From: Thermococcus camini | GTDB lineage: Archaea; Methanobacteriota_B; Thermococci; Thermococcales; Thermococcaceae | DNA length: 64,000 bases | Assembly: GCF_904067545.1 (NCBI RefSeq) | Contig: NZ_LR881183.1 | Location: forward strand, 996,277 to 1,060,276 | Reading direction: 5' to 3' | Shown: positions 46,518 through 56,287 of the stretch, one piece after another | Position numbering within the stretch: position 1 is the first letter of the stretch | How the letters are laid out: each line of letters starts with the position of its first letter | Program-made: the position numbers and the translations under genes | The notes under the pieces: generated by a model | The model's database searches: none | What the model was told of the DNA's origin: nothing | What the model saw: the letters and a program-made list of their open reading frames with translations, nothing else

Positions 46518-46615
46518 GTGGCTCCCCATTCTAATGGGGACGGTAAAGTTTAAAACCATGACTCCCACTTACACCTGAGATTATCAGGATCTTACTTCAT
46601 AGAGGGGTGCATGAT

Positions 46616-47545
46616 ATGCCCACTCAGGCAATACTGGTTGAAAACCTTACCAAATCGTATGGAAAGTTCCGGGCAGTTAACGGCCTAAGTTTTGAGGTTC
46701 AGAGGGGAGAGGTGTTCGGCTTTTTAGGGCCAAACGGTGCCGGAAAAACGACCACAATACTCAGCATGCTGGGCATCATAATCCCCGATACGGGAAGGGT
46801 GGAAATACTGGGAATGGACATGTCCAGGAACCCTATCGGGGTAAAAGAGCGCATAGGGTACCTCCCGGAAAATGCTACGATATACGGCGAGCTGACAGCA
46901 TGGAAAAACCTGGAGTTCTTCGCAAACTTTTACAGGATGTCGAACGCTGAGAAGGAGAAGCGAATAACCGAACTCCTGAAGATGGTCGGCCTCTGGGAGG
47001 TTCGCTATAGAAAGGCGAAGACCTTCTCCAAGGGTATGAAGCAGAGACTTCTGATAGCCCAGACGTTTATAAACGACCCCGAACTGCTCATCCTCGACGA
47101 GCCGACGAGCGGCCTCGACCCCGAGGGAGCTCACCTCGTCAAGAGGCTCATCAGGGAGGCAAAGGCCGAGGGCAGAACCGTCTTCTTTTCATCCCACGTG
47201 CTCAGCGAGGTCGAGGAGCTCAGCGACAGGGTCGGTATAATAGTGAAAGGGAAGCTGAAGGCCGTCGGAACCCTCGGGGAGATAAAGAGGCAGTTCATGG
47301 AGCTTGAGGGCTACGAGATAAAGGTTGAGACCAAGGAGCCGCTGCCGGAGATAGAGCATTCCGAGATAACGAGGGTCGAGCCGGTCGGACCGAACAGGGC
47401 CATAATATTTGCCAGAACCGACATAAGGGAAGACCTCTCCAAGTACCTCTCCGAAAAAGGCCTCACGATCCTGAAGCTCGATGTTGAAGAACCCAGCCTG
47501 GAGGACGTTTTCCTCCGGACTATCTACGGGAGGGATGGGGAATGA
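46616..47545 (+). CDS. ABC transporter ATP-binding protein
   Basis: A 309-residue ABC-2-type ATPase. Walker A GPNGAGKT is at about 40-47, the signature is FSKGMKQRLL near 140, Walker B LLILDEPTSGLDPEG near 158, and H-loop SSHVLSE near 193; a C-terminal regulatory tail of about 80 residues follows. GGTGCATGAT precedes ATG 46616. The ATGA overlap with the next gene and the permease after it define one operon. It should power export or surface assembly. Confidence 0.93.
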   Translation: MPTQAILVENLTKSYGKFRAVNGLSFEVQRGEVFGFLGPNGAGKTTTILSMLGIIIPDTGRVEILGMDMSRNPIGVKERIGYLPENATIYGELTAWKNLEFFANFYRMSNAEKEKRITELLKMVGLWEVRYRKAKTFSKGMKQRLLIAQTFINDPELLILDEPTSGLDPEGAHLVKRLIREAKAEGRTVFFSSHVLSEVEELSDRVGIIVKGKLKAVGTLGEIKRQFMELEGYEIKVETKEPLPEIEHSEITRVEPVGPNRAIIFARTDIREDLSKYLSEKGLTILKLDVEEPSLEDVFLRTIYGRDGE

Positions 47546-49671
47546 GAAAACTCCTGGTGGTTCTGCTTTCCTTCGTTCTTCTGTCCTCACTCGTTGCGGC
47601 TCAGCCTTACGTGACGGTGTTCGAGGACAGGATCTCCGTGGGGCAGACGATCGCGGTTGGGAACTACACGATAACGGTGGTCCAGGCCGCCGACGGGAGC
47701 TACTACCTGATGCTGAGGAACGGAAGCAGGATACTGGAACTGAAGCCCTTCGCCTTTGGAACCGAAATAGAGCGTGACGGCCTCAGGATACTCATGGGGA
47801 GCTACACCGCGCAGGGAGGCTTCATAGTCGTGTCCGTGAAGCCAGAGTTCGTTACGTCCCTAAAACCCGAAGTCGGTGCCAAGGCAGTTTTCAATGGGAA
47901 CGTTGTCCGCGTTATCGCAGCGGGCAACAGGACCGTAGACGTCTCCGTGAACGGTGTTGCGAGGACTCTGGAGGTTAACGGAAGTGCCATCGTTGACCTC
48001 ATAGCCCTGGAGTACGATGGAAAGGAGATAAAAGTATACGCCGCGGAACCCGCCTCGGAAACGGTCAGCATGGAATACTCGGTGTTCTACCCTTACGGGA
48101 AGATAAGGGTCTCCGGGCCCGTTGATGTGCCGATAACGATAACCAGCGCCTCGAACTCGGAGCTCAGACTGCCCCTCAGGGTCACCTCGATGCCGGAAGG
48201 GTGGAGGGCAAGCTTCCTGTACGGTGGTATCGAGGTCGAGGAGATAACGCTTCCCCCCAAGGGTTCGGTAACGGTCAGCCTTCACATTGAGCCTGCCGGT
48301 AGCGGAACCCTCAGATTCTCCATTGGAGACCTTCCGGGAAGCGTTCAGATAGAGGCCGCTGCCATCGGTGTCTCAATTCCGTATCTGGGCCTAGACGCAG
48401 AGGCGGGGCAGAAACTCGCGGTTCCAATAACCTTCACGGGAAGCGGCGCCGTGGAGTTCCAGGCAACTGACGTCCCGGCAGGATGGACGATGTACCTGAC
48501 GGACGGCCAGTACAGGCTCAGGAGCTTTACCGTTTCGGGAACCTTCAGCGCCACCCTGTTCATCGAGATACCCAGGAACGCGACCCTTGGCGACCACAGG
48601 CTGAGCTTCACCATAAACGGGAAGGAATACGGCCTGACGGTTCACGTATACAAGACGTACCTCGGCCAGCCCGCGAAGCTGACGGTGATCCTGACCGACG
48701 GGAGCGGGAATCCATTGAAGGGATGGGTCAGCATCGGCGGAAAGAACGTTACGACGTCGGCAGTTGGCAGCGTTACCGTTGAGCTCCCAGCGGGAGAGTA
48801 TAGAATCGCCGCCGGCGCTCCTGGGGCGGTCCCAATAGAGGAAGCTGTAAAACTGGGGGACGGCGAGGAGAAGACCCTCAATATAGCCCTAACAAAGGCG
48901 CCCTACTACTTCGAGGCCAGGCTCAAGAACGACGTTCTTACAGTGACAGCGGGGGCGAGTGCCAGCACGGAGATAACGATAACCAACCTCGGCTCCAAAG
49001 AGGACGAGTACCATGTCACGCTGGAGGGTCTCGAACCCGAGTGGAGCTACGTGATCAGCCGGGATCCCACCGGCGCAACGCCTATCGGCACAATGAAAGC
49101 AGGCCCCGGAGAGAGTGCCAGCGCGTACCTCGTTGTTATAGCCCCGTTCAACGCAGTGTCCGGAGATATAAATGCCAGGCTCATCATCACCGGGAAGAGC
49201 ACCAAGGTTGAAATCCCAGTCATAATCAAAGTCGAGAACCCTGCCGCACTCTCCCTCAACGCTGATTATCCGGCGCTCACGGTCAAGGCAGGGGGCTCAA
49301 CGGCCACCACGGTGTGGATTGACAGCATGGGGACCACGGTCACCAACATCAAGATAACCGCCCAGGCCCCCAGCGGATGGGAAGTTGAGGCGGTTCCCAG
49401 CAGCATACCGCGCGTAGGACCGACCAGAAAGGGAAACGTTGTGGTCAGCGAGGGTCCCAGCCAGTTTGAGTTGAGGATCAAGGTTCCCAAGTCAGCCCCC
49501 GCGGGGACCTACACCATCACCGTAACCGCCACCGGTGACCAGGCAAAGGCAGAAACCGTGATAACGGTCAGGGTTACGCAGGGCTCAAGCAGCGCTTATC
49601 TCGGAATCATCCTGCTCGTGGTCGTCTTCGGCATCGTGATATGGCTGATGAGGAGGGTCGGTAGGAGATGA
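47542..49671 (+). CDS. large secreted protein with NEW3-like domains, membrane anchored
   Basis: A 709-residue protein: signal peptide (1-20), several immunoglobulin-like beta domains, a carboxypeptidase-regulatory-like segment with GKNVTTSAVGSVTVELPAG near 395, and two NEW3-type repeats (ASASTEITITNLGSKEDEY near 472 and GGSTATTVWIDSMGTTVTNIK near 585). A C-terminal helix (LGIILLVVVFGIVIWLM) and a basic tail anchor it. It sits between the ATPase and permease genes with four-base overlaps at both ends, so it is a dedicated extracellular part of the transporter. Confidence 0.85.
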   Translation: MRKLLVVLLSFVLLSSLVAAQPYVTVFEDRISVGQTIAVGNYTITVVQAADGSYYLMLRNGSRILELKPFAFGTEIERDGLRILMGSYTAQGGFIVVSVKPEFVTSLKPEVGAKAVFNGNVVRVIAAGNRTVDVSVNGVARTLEVNGSAIVDLIALEYDGKEIKVYAAEPASETVSMEYSVFYPYGKIRVSGPVDVPITITSASNSELRLPLRVTSMPEGWRASFLYGGIEVEEITLPPKGSVTVSLHIEPAGSGTLRFSIGDLPGSVQIEAAAIGVSIPYLGLDAEAGQKLAVPITFTGSGAVEFQATDVPAGWTMYLTDGQYRLRSFTVSGTFSATLFIEIPRNATLGDHRLSFTINGKEYGLTVHVYKTYLGQPAKLTVILTDGSGNPLKGWVSIGGKNVTTSAVGSVTVELPAGEYRIAAGAPGAVPIEEAVKLGDGEEKTLNIALTKAPYYFEARLKNDVLTVTAGASASTEITITNLGSKEDEYHVTLEGLEPEWSYVISRDPTGATPIGTMKAGPGESASAYLVVIAPFNAVSGDINARLIITGKSTKVEIPVIIKVENPAALSLNADYPALTVKAGGSTATTVWIDSMGTTVTNIKITAQAPSGWEVEAVPSSIPRVGPTRKGNVVVSEGPSQFELRIKVPKSAPAGTYTITVTATGDQAKAETVITVRVTQGSSSAYLGIILLVVVFGIVIWLMRRVGRR

Positions 49672-50594
49672 ACCCCGCCTGGAACATAGCTCTCAAGGAG
49701 CTATACACCTCGGTGAAGAGCAAGAGGTTCATCGTCATCATGGGCCTCTATCTCCTTATTTTTGGCCTCGCGGTCTACGGCATCAAGGACTACCTGATTC
49801 AGATGGGCGTTCCAGGCGTCGAATCCAACGAGTTCGGCCTGTGGGGAACCACGGGTGAGGTTTACATGACCCCCCTTGCGATGCTCTTCATGATAAACAT
49901 GATGATAATCACCGTCATTGGGGCGGTCCTCGGAGCCGCCCTCGGATCGGACGCAATAAACCGGGAGGTTGAAACCGGAACGGCCAAGGTTCTCCTGGGC
50001 CACCCAGTTTACAGGGACGAGGTCATCAACGGCAAGTTCCTTGGAATGGGGGCCCTGATAGTACTGACGAACCTGGTGGTATACGTTGCCATCATCGCCG
50101 TGATGCTCATACTGGGAATACCCGTTGATGGGGACTCGCTCCTTAGAGGGTTCCTGGCGATCCTGGCGACGATGCTTTACACGCTGGTATTCCTCTCAAT
50201 TGGAGTGCTGTTCTCAACGCTCTTCAAAAAGCCTGAGACCTCGATGCTCGCCACAGTTGGTCTGGCGATTTTCCTCACGGTCTTCTACGGCATTGTGGTG
50301 GAGATCGTGGCACCAAAGCTTGCAGGACCAGAGCCGCCTTGGGGGACGAGCGCCCATGAGGTCTGGCGGGAAACCGTGAACACATGGATGGCGAGGCTCC
50401 ACTTCCTGAACCCCGCACACCACTACGCCCAGCTCGTTCAGTACATCTTCGGAGGCGACAGATTCCTCAACTACTACCTCCCCCTTGGAGACTCCTTCAC
50501 CTACGGCTTCAACAACCTGGCGATACTGCTGGTCATGCTATTCCTGCCCTTTGCCTTCGCCTACGTCAGGTTCATGACCAGCGACATCAACTGA
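49668..50594 (+). CDS. ABC-2-type permease
   Basis: A 308-residue integral membrane protein with about six helices. It begins MNPAWNIALKELYTSVKSKRF, typical of ABC-2 and NosY-like permeases, and has a conserved NREVETGTAKVLLGHPVYRDEVINGKFLG stretch near 105 that would contact the ATPase. A long external loop lies near residues 215-270. It overlaps the NEW3 gene by ATGA and ends the operon. Confidence 0.9.
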   Translation: MNPAWNIALKELYTSVKSKRFIVIMGLYLLIFGLAVYGIKDYLIQMGVPGVESNEFGLWGTTGEVYMTPLAMLFMINMMIITVIGAVLGAALGSDAINREVETGTAKVLLGHPVYRDEVINGKFLGMGALIVLTNLVVYVAIIAVMLILGIPVDGDSLLRGFLAILATMLYTLVFLSIGVLFSTLFKKPETSMLATVGLAIFLTVFYGIVVEIVAPKLAGPEPPWGTSAHEVWRETVNTWMARLHFLNPAHHYAQLVQYIFGGDRFLNYYLPLGDSFTYGFNNLAILLVMLFLPFAFAYVRFMTSDIN

Positions 50595-50643
50595 CTTTCC
50601 GCTTTTCTATTTGAAGATTTGTAAAGAACAGGAAAAACCGAAA

Positions 50644-52083
50644 TCAGCCCTTGGCGACGCCCATCGGGCGCATTCTCGCCACGAGGTTCGCTATACCTGC
50701 CTGGTGGACGACGTTGACGACGTTGTCAACGCTCTTGTAAGCTCCAGGTGCCTCCTCGGCAACGACCCTCAGCGAAGCCGCGCGGACGTAGATTCCCCTC
50801 TGGAGGAGCTCATTCCTCAGCCTGTCCCCGCGGTACTGTCTGGTCGCGGCGTGCCTGCTCATCAGCCTTCCGGCACCGTGGCAGGAGCTACCGAATGTTT
50901 CTCTCATCGAGCCCTCGGCTCCGGCCAGGACGTAGCTCGCGGTTCCCATCGAACCTGGAATGAGTACGGGCTGGCCAACATCGCGGTAGGCCCTCGGCAC
51001 GTCGGGGTGGCCGGCAGGGAAGGCCCTCGTGGCACCTTTCCTGTGGACGACCACCTTGACTTTCTTCCCATCGACCTCGTGCTCCTCGACCTTCGCTATG
51101 TTGTGAGCCACGTCGTAGACTATATGCATCTCCATGTCTTCTGCTTTTCTCTTGAAGACCTCCTCGAAGCTCTCCCTGACCCAGTGGGTTATCATCTGCC
51201 GGTTGGCCCAGGCGAAGTTTGCAGCTGCCTTCATCGCGCTGAAATACCTCTGCCCCTCCTCCGTCTGGAAGGGGACGCTGACGAGCTCACGGTCAGGCCA
51301 CGGCACGCCGTACTTTCTGTTGGCCTTCTCCATTATCCTGAGGTAGTCGCTCGCCACCTGGTGGCCCAAACCGCGCGAACCTGTGTGAACCATCACAACG
51401 ACCTGTCCCTCAAAGAGGCCGTAAGCTTCCGCTATCTTCTCGTCAAAGACCCTATCAACCACCTGAACCTCGAGGAAGTGGTTTCCTGAGCCGAGGGAAC
51501 CGAGCTGTGGAGCGCCTCTCTGCTTCGCCTTCTGACTGACGGCATCTGGATCGGCCCCTTCCATCCTTCCGCCTTCCTCCAGGTGCTCTAAATCTTCTTT
51601 CCAGCCGTAGCCGTTGTCAACTGCCCACTTGGCACCGTCAGCGAGAACATCGTCCAGCTGGCTCCAGTGGAGCCTTACACGGCCCTTGCTTCCAAGACCG
51701 CTCGGAACGTTCTTGAAGAGCGTGTCCACGAGCTCCTTGATGCGGGGTCTTACTTCTTCTTCTCGTAAATTTGTTCTAACTAACCTGACGCCGCAATTAA
51801 TATCGTATCCGACGCCCCCGGGGCTTATCACGCCCTCTTTGACGTCAAAGGCCGCGACACCGCCAATCGGGAAGCCGTAGCCCTGATGGCCGTCGGGCAT
51901 GACTATGGAATACTTGTATATTCCCGGGAGCATCGCAACGTTGGCGGCCTGCTCAAGGGTTCTATCTCCGCGCATCTTCTCTATCAGCTGGTCGTCAGCG
52001 TAAACCCTGCCCGGAACTCTCATGCGCTTGTCGTACTTCGGTATCTCCCAGCGAATCTTATCTACCCTTTTCAGCGGCACCAT
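50644..52083 (-). CDS. rtcB: RNA-splicing ligase RtcB
   Basis: A 479-residue GTP- and manganese-dependent RNA ligase that joins 2',3'-cyclic-phosphate and 5'-OH ends, as in tRNA exon joining. Conserved are [32 protein letters not shown] (metal cysteine near 98), [22 protein letters not shown] and the guanylylated histidine in [12 protein letters not shown]. No intein interrupts it. GGAGGTGGGAGG precedes the ATG. Its activator archease is encoded 1.5 kb away on the same strand. Confidence 0.97.
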   Translation of the reverse strand: MVPLKRVDKIRWEIPKYDKRMRVPGRVYADDQLIEKMRGDRTLEQAANVAMLPGIYKYSIVMPDGHQGYGFPIGGVAAFDVKEGVISPGGVGYDINCGVRLVRTNLREEEVRPRIKELVDTLFKNVPSGLGSKGRVRLHWSQLDDVLADGAKWAVDNGYGWKEDLEHLEEGGRMEGADPDAVSQKAKQRGAPQLGSLGSGNHFLEVQVVDRVFDEKIAEAYGLFEGQVVVMVHTGSRGLGHQVASDYLRIMEKANRKYGVPWPDRELVSVPFQTEEGQRYFSAMKAAANFAWANRQMITHWVRESFEEVFKRKAEDMEMHIVYDVAHNIAKVEEHEVDGKKVKVVVHRKGATRAFPAGHPDVPRAYRDVGQPVLIPGSMGTASYVLAGAEGSMRETFGSSCHGAGRLMSRHAATRQYRGDRLRNELLQRGIYVRAASLRVVAEEAPGAYKSVDNVVNVVHQAGIANLVARMRPMGVAKG

Positions 52084-52143
52084 CCTCCCACCTCCGTTTT
52101 AGATTACCCTAACGTTATTTTAAGCTTTCGAGGGACGGAAATG

Positions 52144-52605
52144 TTACTCCAGCTTCAGCCTCCTCTCCCTCGGCACGTAGTTTATGAGCCTTCCTTCTTT
52201 CGCTTTAGCGGAGCCGAGGAAATAGCTCCGCCACTTGACGATGACCCAGCCGTGGAGTTCTTTGTCTTCAATCTCGACGCTCTCACCGGCCAGATACCGC
52301 TTGGCCCTCTCGTCGTCCAGCACGACAACGTTCTTCGTGGCCTTTGGCCCAACGAGGAATGACCCCTCGATGCTCAGCCTTATCCCATCGCTCTCTATTC
52401 TCCCGAAGTACACCCCGTTTCTGTCGGGGCCCCTGATTTCAAGGGAGCAGGGCTTCCATGCGTAGACCTTGTGATACCTCCCGCGTATCTCGTAGAGGAG
52501 ATCAGGTGCATAGCCGTAGTTCTCGATGAGAAGTCTCCTTACGAGTTCAATATCGCCCGTCTTTCCGACTTCTTCTCTGGGGTTGGTGGCGTTTCCCCCG
52601 CTCAT
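52144..52605 (-). CDS. PUA-domain RNA-binding protein
   Basis: A 153-residue protein that starts within the stop of the m5C methyltransferase gene (four-base overlap). The N-terminal part (IELVRRLLIENYGYAPDLLYEI) and the C-terminal part (GSFLVGPKATKNVVVLDDERAKRYL, then GWVIVKWRSYFLGSAKA) look like the NOL1/NOP2-associated and PUA domains found on some m5C enzymes. It probably helps the methyltransferase recognise RNA. Confidence 0.8.
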   Translation of the reverse strand: MSGGNATNPREEVGKTGDIELVRRLLIENYGYAPDLLYEIRGRYHKVYAWKPCSLEIRGPDRNGVYFGRIESDGIRLSIEGSFLVGPKATKNVVVLDDERAKRYLAGESVEIEDKELHGWVIVKWRSYFLGSAKAKEGRLINYVPRERRLKLE

Positions 52606-53537
52606 TCCGCTCCCCCCGCCTTGACTATCTTGGCTATGAAGAACGCCTCAGTATCGTTGTCGTTTGGATGAATTCTGAGGGCTTTTTTCAGCTCCTCAGA
52701 GTAGGTTCTCCCCTCCCACTCAAGGACCGGCTCGCTGGTCTTCACCGGCAGATCTATCGGCTCAAGCCTCGCGTCGGTCTTCCGGAGCAGGTAATCGACA
52801 ACCTCTTCGTTCTCTATGGGATCTATGGTGCAGGTGGAATAAACCAGCGTTCCGCCGGGCTTGAGCGCCCTATAAGCTGCCATAATGAGCCTCTTCTGGA
52901 TGTTCATGTACCGGACAACCTCTTTCATGCGCCACTCCGTCAGGAACCTCCATTTCTTCCGTATCATGCCAACCGAAGAGCACGGGGCGTCGAGGAGAAT
53001 TCTGTCAAAGGCCTTCTCAAAACGGCCAAAGTAAGCCCCGTCTTTTGTGGTTACGCGGGTATTTAAGACGCCCATCCTGTTGAGGTTCGCTATGAGGACG
53101 TTGGCCCTGCTGAGCTTCGGGTCGTTTGCTATTATACAGCCCTCGTTCTCCATGTATTGCGCTATTTGCCCGGTTTTCGAGCCAGGTGCTGCCGCCATGT
53201 CGAGAACCAGCTCACCTGGCTTCGGATCGAGTACCACCGGGGGAATCATGGAGCTCGCTTCCTGGCCGAAGATCAGGCCAAGGCTGTGTTCCGGCACCTT
53301 CGCGAGGTTGTCAACGTTGATGAAAAAGCCCTCGCGAACCCAGGGGATGGGTTCGAGCTCGAACTCCTCCTTAAGCCTCTCAACGACCACCTCAAGCGGA
53401 GCCTTGAGGGTGTTCACCCTTATGCTCTGCCTGAGCGGTTTAACTAAAAACTCCCAGAACTCGTCCGTGTCTTCGAGCATCGAATAGCGCTCGTAAAAGA
53501 CGGGATTGGTTTCTTTAATCCTGTCCCTCGCGCTCAT
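52602..53537 (-). CDS. tRNA/rRNA cytosine-C5 methyltransferase (aTrm4-like)
   Basis: A 311-residue NOP2/NSUN-family enzyme. The SAM loop is LDMAAAPGSKTGQIAQYM near 109, motif IV is LLDAPCSSVG near 180 and motif VI holds the catalytic cysteine in VYSTCTIDPIENEE near 232. It resembles P. abyssi PAB1947, a tRNA m5C methyltransferase whose specificity is sharpened by archease (PAB1946). Archease is encoded 9 bp upstream here, supporting the same function. Confidence 0.9.
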   Translation of the reverse strand: MSARDRIKETNPVFYERYSMLEDTDEFWEFLVKPLRQSIRVNTLKAPLEVVVERLKEEFELEPIPWVREGFFINVDNLAKVPEHSLGLIFGQEASSMIPPVVLDPKPGELVLDMAAAPGSKTGQIAQYMENEGCIIANDPKLSRANVLIANLNRMGVLNTRVTTKDGAYFGRFEKAFDRILLDAPCSSVGMIRKKWRFLTEWRMKEVVRYMNIQKRLIMAAYRALKPGGTLVYSTCTIDPIENEEVVDYLLRKTDARLEPIDLPVKTSEPVLEWEGRTYSEELKKALRIHPNDNDTEAFFIAKIVKAGGAE

Positions 53538-53546
53538 GGAACCACC

Positions 53547-53975
53547 TCAGATGTCCGGAACCAGCTGCGCCATCCATCTCCCGTCCGGTAGCCGCTCTAT
53601 CTTCATCTCGTGGTAGGTTATCGCCTTCACCTCTTCCTTCGGCTCGTGCTTCTCATAATCCAAGGGCTCACCGCAGGCTTTGGCTTTAAGTCGGTAGCCC
53701 TCCGTGGTCTTCTCAATCTCAACGTCAACGTCTCCAAAGACCAGCCCTTCCATGTCGTGGAGCACGAGAAGCTCCTCAAGGAAGTTGTAGAGGAGCGCCA
53801 TCATGTCTCCGCCCTCGGCCTCGACCTGGCGGCATTCTTTGCTCTCGACCTTCCTCACATCAACCATCACGTCAAAGAGCGCCAGCGCAACGGCCTCGAA
53901 GGCTTCCTCAAGGCTCTCGCCGTAGCCCCTGATTCCAACGTCAGCCGTGTGCTCGTAGTGCTCCCACTTCCTCAT
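53547..53975 (-). CDS. archease
   Basis: A 142-residue archease. The start has [20 protein letters not shown] and later [18 protein letters not shown] with [14 protein letters not shown], all family hallmarks including the acidic metal-binding residues. Known archaeal archease speeds RtcB guanylylation and turnover, and also guides the neighbouring m5C enzyme. Both partners are in this cluster (52602 and 50644). GGAGGTGAGAAG precedes the ATG. Confidence 0.96.
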   Translation of the reverse strand: MRKWEHYEHTADVGIRGYGESLEEAFEAVALALFDVMVDVRKVESKECRQVEAEGGDMMALLYNFLEELLVLHDMEGLVFGDVDVEIEKTTEGYRLKAKACGEPLDYEKHEPKEEVKAITYHEMKIERLPDGRWMAQLVPDI

Positions 53976-53987
53976 CTTCTCACCTCC

Positions 53988-54443
53988 TCATTCCAGTAAG
54001 ACTGTCCTGAGTCCCTCCTTCCGGGCAATCTCACCGAGCCTCTTATCAGCGGTGTAAAACTCATGAGCGGACTCGTATTTGGCCGAGACTATCTGAAGTG
54101 CATCGGCCTGATAAATATGGTGTCGCTCTATAATTTCCCATGAATCCGCCAGAAGCATGGAGTGGACGGGAACTATCTCCAGGACTCCGATGGTTGACAT
54201 CCTCTTGACGTCTGTCAGGAAGGCCCTCCTTACGAAGTCGTGGGTCTTCTCGTCGAGTTCTCCCCGTCTTCTCTTCCTATCAAAGACTCCCAAAGCCTCC
54301 CCGACGTTCCAGAGACTCGTTATGAGTTTGATTTCCCCGCTGTAGGCCTTTTTGTAGAGTTCTTGGATAACCTCGCTTCCGCTCTCCTCTATGTAGCGTT
54401 TAATGAGTGCGCTACTGTCCAAGTAGACTCTTCTCGCGTTCAT
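53988..54443 (-). CDS. vapC: PIN-domain toxin (VapC-like)
   Basis: A 151-residue PIN ribonuclease. [15 protein letters not shown] (about 6-20) gives the first aspartate, LWNVGEALGVF the glutamate, and YQADALQIVSAKYESAHEFYTADKRLGEIA the later aspartates. It overlaps the antitoxin by 32 bp. It lies upstream of archease by 12 bp on the same strand and could contribute to reading into that operon. Confidence 0.9.
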   Translation of the reverse strand: MNARRVYLDSSALIKRYIEESGSEVIQELYKKAYSGEIKLITSLWNVGEALGVFDRKRRRGELDEKTHDFVRRAFLTDVKRMSTIGVLEIVPVHSMLLADSWEIIERHHIYQADALQIVSAKYESAHEFYTADKRLGEIARKEGLRTVLLE

Positions 54444-54669
54444 CCCTCATCTCCCTCACTAGTTCGGATGCCGGCTTTCCCTTGGCCTTGACAGGCTCGA
54501 ACCATATCGGAATGTCTGAATCGTCTACATTTATCAGCTCCCTGACTATGTAGTTCCTCATTGCTTCTTCCAGTAGCTTGCTGACCTCGCTTCCCTCCCT
54601 GATTGCCAGTTCCTTGAACTCCTTCCACAGCTCCTCATCCACGTAGATGCTCGTCTTGACCCTACCCAT
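54412..54669 (-). CDS. vapB: ribbon-helix-helix antitoxin (VapB-like)
   Basis: An 85-residue antitoxin. The ribbon-helix-helix start [34 protein letters not shown] binds DNA, and the C-terminal half ([25 protein letters not shown]) would bind the toxin. GGTGGTTCG precedes the ATG. It likely represses its own promoter, which faces panB. Confidence 0.9.
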   Translation of the reverse strand: MGRVKTSIYVDEELWKEFKELAIREGSEVSKLLEEAMRNYIVRELINVDDSDIPIWFEPVKAKGKPASELVREMRDEREKSLLGQ

Positions 54670-54760
54670 CGAACCACCTGTAATGAATTACCGACATAAG
54701 TATATAAACCCATCGAAACCGTTAATTAGACCGCCCTCCAACCCTCCAGAGGTGGAGAAC

Positions 54761-55618
54761 ATGAGGGAGATAACGGCGCGAAGGATTATCGAGATGAAGG
54801 GGAAGGAAAGGATCGCGATGATAACCGCCTACGACTACCCGTCCGCACTGATAGCCGACAGGGCAGGGATGGACATCATCTTCATCGGCGATTCCCTGGG
54901 AATGGTTGTTTACGGCGAGGAAAACACGCTCAACGTCACGATGGAGCAGATGGTCTTCCACACCAGGGCGGTCTCGAAGGCCGTCAAAAGGGCACTCGTT
55001 TTGGCCGATATGCCATTTGGAAGCTATGAGATCAATATCGACGAAGGCGTTAGAAACGCCGTAAGACTCATTCAGGCCGGAGCGGATGCTGTGAAGATAG
55101 AAGGGGGCTACGACCACAGGAAACTCGTTAAAAAGCTCGTCCGCATGGGCATACCGGTTATGGGGCACACCGGGCTTACACCGCAGCGCTACCTCCGCCT
55201 TGGAGGCTATCGGCTGATGGGAGAGACTGAAGAGGAAATTGAAGAGATCCTCCGCGACGCTAAGGCACTTGAGAAGGCCGGTGCCTTCGCCGTAGTCTTG
55301 GAATTTACACTGGCAGATGTTGCGAAGCTTGTAACCGAAGAAGTCTCAATTCCCACCATAGGCATCGGTGCCGGGCCCTACGTTGATGGACAGGTTCTCG
55401 TCTGGCACGACCTCCTGGGAATCTACGAAGAGACCCCACCCTTCGTCAAGAAGTACGCCGACATCGGTGGGATGATGCGCCTGGCGATTGAGAGCTACCG
55501 GGAGGAGGTTAAGGGCGGCGTGTTTCCGGGCAGGGAGCACTACTGGGAGTTCCTCGATAAGGAGGACTTCAGGAAAAAGGCCGCGCGTGCCCTGGAGAAA
55601 CTGAGAGAGGAGGATTAA
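54761..55618 (+). CDS. panB: ketopantoate hydroxymethyltransferase
   Basis: A 285-residue PanB that makes ketopantoate from 2-oxoisovalerate for coenzyme A synthesis. Conserved are [68 protein letters not shown] and [22 protein letters not shown] 54761 follows GAGGTGGAGAAC; the longer frame from 54647 crosses the promoter. The stop abuts the glycosyltransferase start. Confidence 0.96.
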   Translation: MREITARRIIEMKGKERIAMITAYDYPSALIADRAGMDIIFIGDSLGMVVYGEENTLNVTMEQMVFHTRAVSKAVKRALVLADMPFGSYEINIDEGVRNAVRLIQAGADAVKIEGGYDHRKLVKKLVRMGIPVMGHTGLTPQRYLRLGGYRLMGETEEEIEEILRDAKALEKAGAFAVVLEFTLADVAKLVTEEVSIPTIGIGAGPYVDGQVLVWHDLLGIYEETPPFVKKYADIGGMMRLAIESYREEVKGGVFPGREHYWEFLDKEDFRKKAARALEKLREED

Positions 55619-56287
55619 ATGCTGGATGGAAAACGGGTAAGCGTTGTGATTCCAGCGTACAACGAAGAAAAGCGCCTTCCCAGCGTTCTGGAGGGGATAC
55701 CTGACTTTATCGACGAGGTAATAGTAGTTGACGACGGCTCCGGCGATGGGACTTATGAGGTGGCACGGGCGTTCTCCGAGAAGGACCCCAGGGTAAAGGC
55801 GATCAGACTAGAGAGGAACTGCGGCAAGGGCTGCGCAATGAGGAGGGGCGTTGAAGAAGCCTCTGGGGACGTGATAGTTTTCATCGACGCCGACGGACAG
55901 CACAAACCTGAGGAGATAAGGAACCTCGTGGAGCCTATAGTCCGCGGTGAGGCCGATCTGGTGATAGGGGCAAGGAAAGTTGAAGAAGCCGGAAAGAGAC
56001 CCCTCCACAGAAGGCTCAGCAACATAATAACGACTCGCCTCATACGCCTCAAGCTGCGGCAGTACGTCTACGACACCCAGAGCGGCTTCAGGGCGTTCAG
56101 CCGGAAGTTCCTCCCGGAGATAGAGAGCAACCGCTACGAGGTCGAAACCGAGATGCTGATTAAAGCTGCAAAGATGGGAGCACGAATACAGGAAGTGCCG
56201 GTGAGTATGATATACGATCCCTCCCGGGAGGGACGTTTCGGGGTCAGGGACGTGTTCCGCTTCATCAGGGCGTACCTTCGGTTTTGA
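55619..56287 (+). CDS. GT2 glycosyltransferase (dolichyl-phosphate sugar synthase-like)
   Basis: A 222-residue family 2 glycosyltransferase without membrane helices. It has VSVVIPAYNEEKRLPSVL near 8, VIVVDDGSGDGTYEVAR, VIVFIDADGQHKPEE (metal DxD, about 83-97) and DTQSGFRAFSRKFLPEI, as in dolichol-phosphate mannose or glucose synthases. It could charge dolichol phosphate for N-glycosylation or lipid synthesis. It starts at the base after the panB stop. The last 23 bp overlap the convergent transporter gene. Confidence 0.87.
   Translation: MLDGKRVSVVIPAYNEEKRLPSVLEGIPDFIDEVIVVDDGSGDGTYEVARAFSEKDPRVKAIRLERNCGKGCAMRRGVEEASGDVIVFIDADGQHKPEEIRNLVEPIVRGEADLVIGARKVEEAGKRPLHRRLSNIITTRLIRLKLRQYVYDTQSGFRAFSRKFLPEIESNRYEVETEMLIKAAKMGARIQEVPVSMIYDPSREGRFGVRDVFRFIRAYLRF

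Noticed and set aside
50644-52083. Intein in RtcB
   Set aside because: The protein is 479 residues and collinear with the family with no insertion.
54647-54760. N-terminal extension of PanB
   Set aside because: It covers the antitoxin start and the intergenic promoter region; ATG 54761 has a good ribosome site and fits the family.
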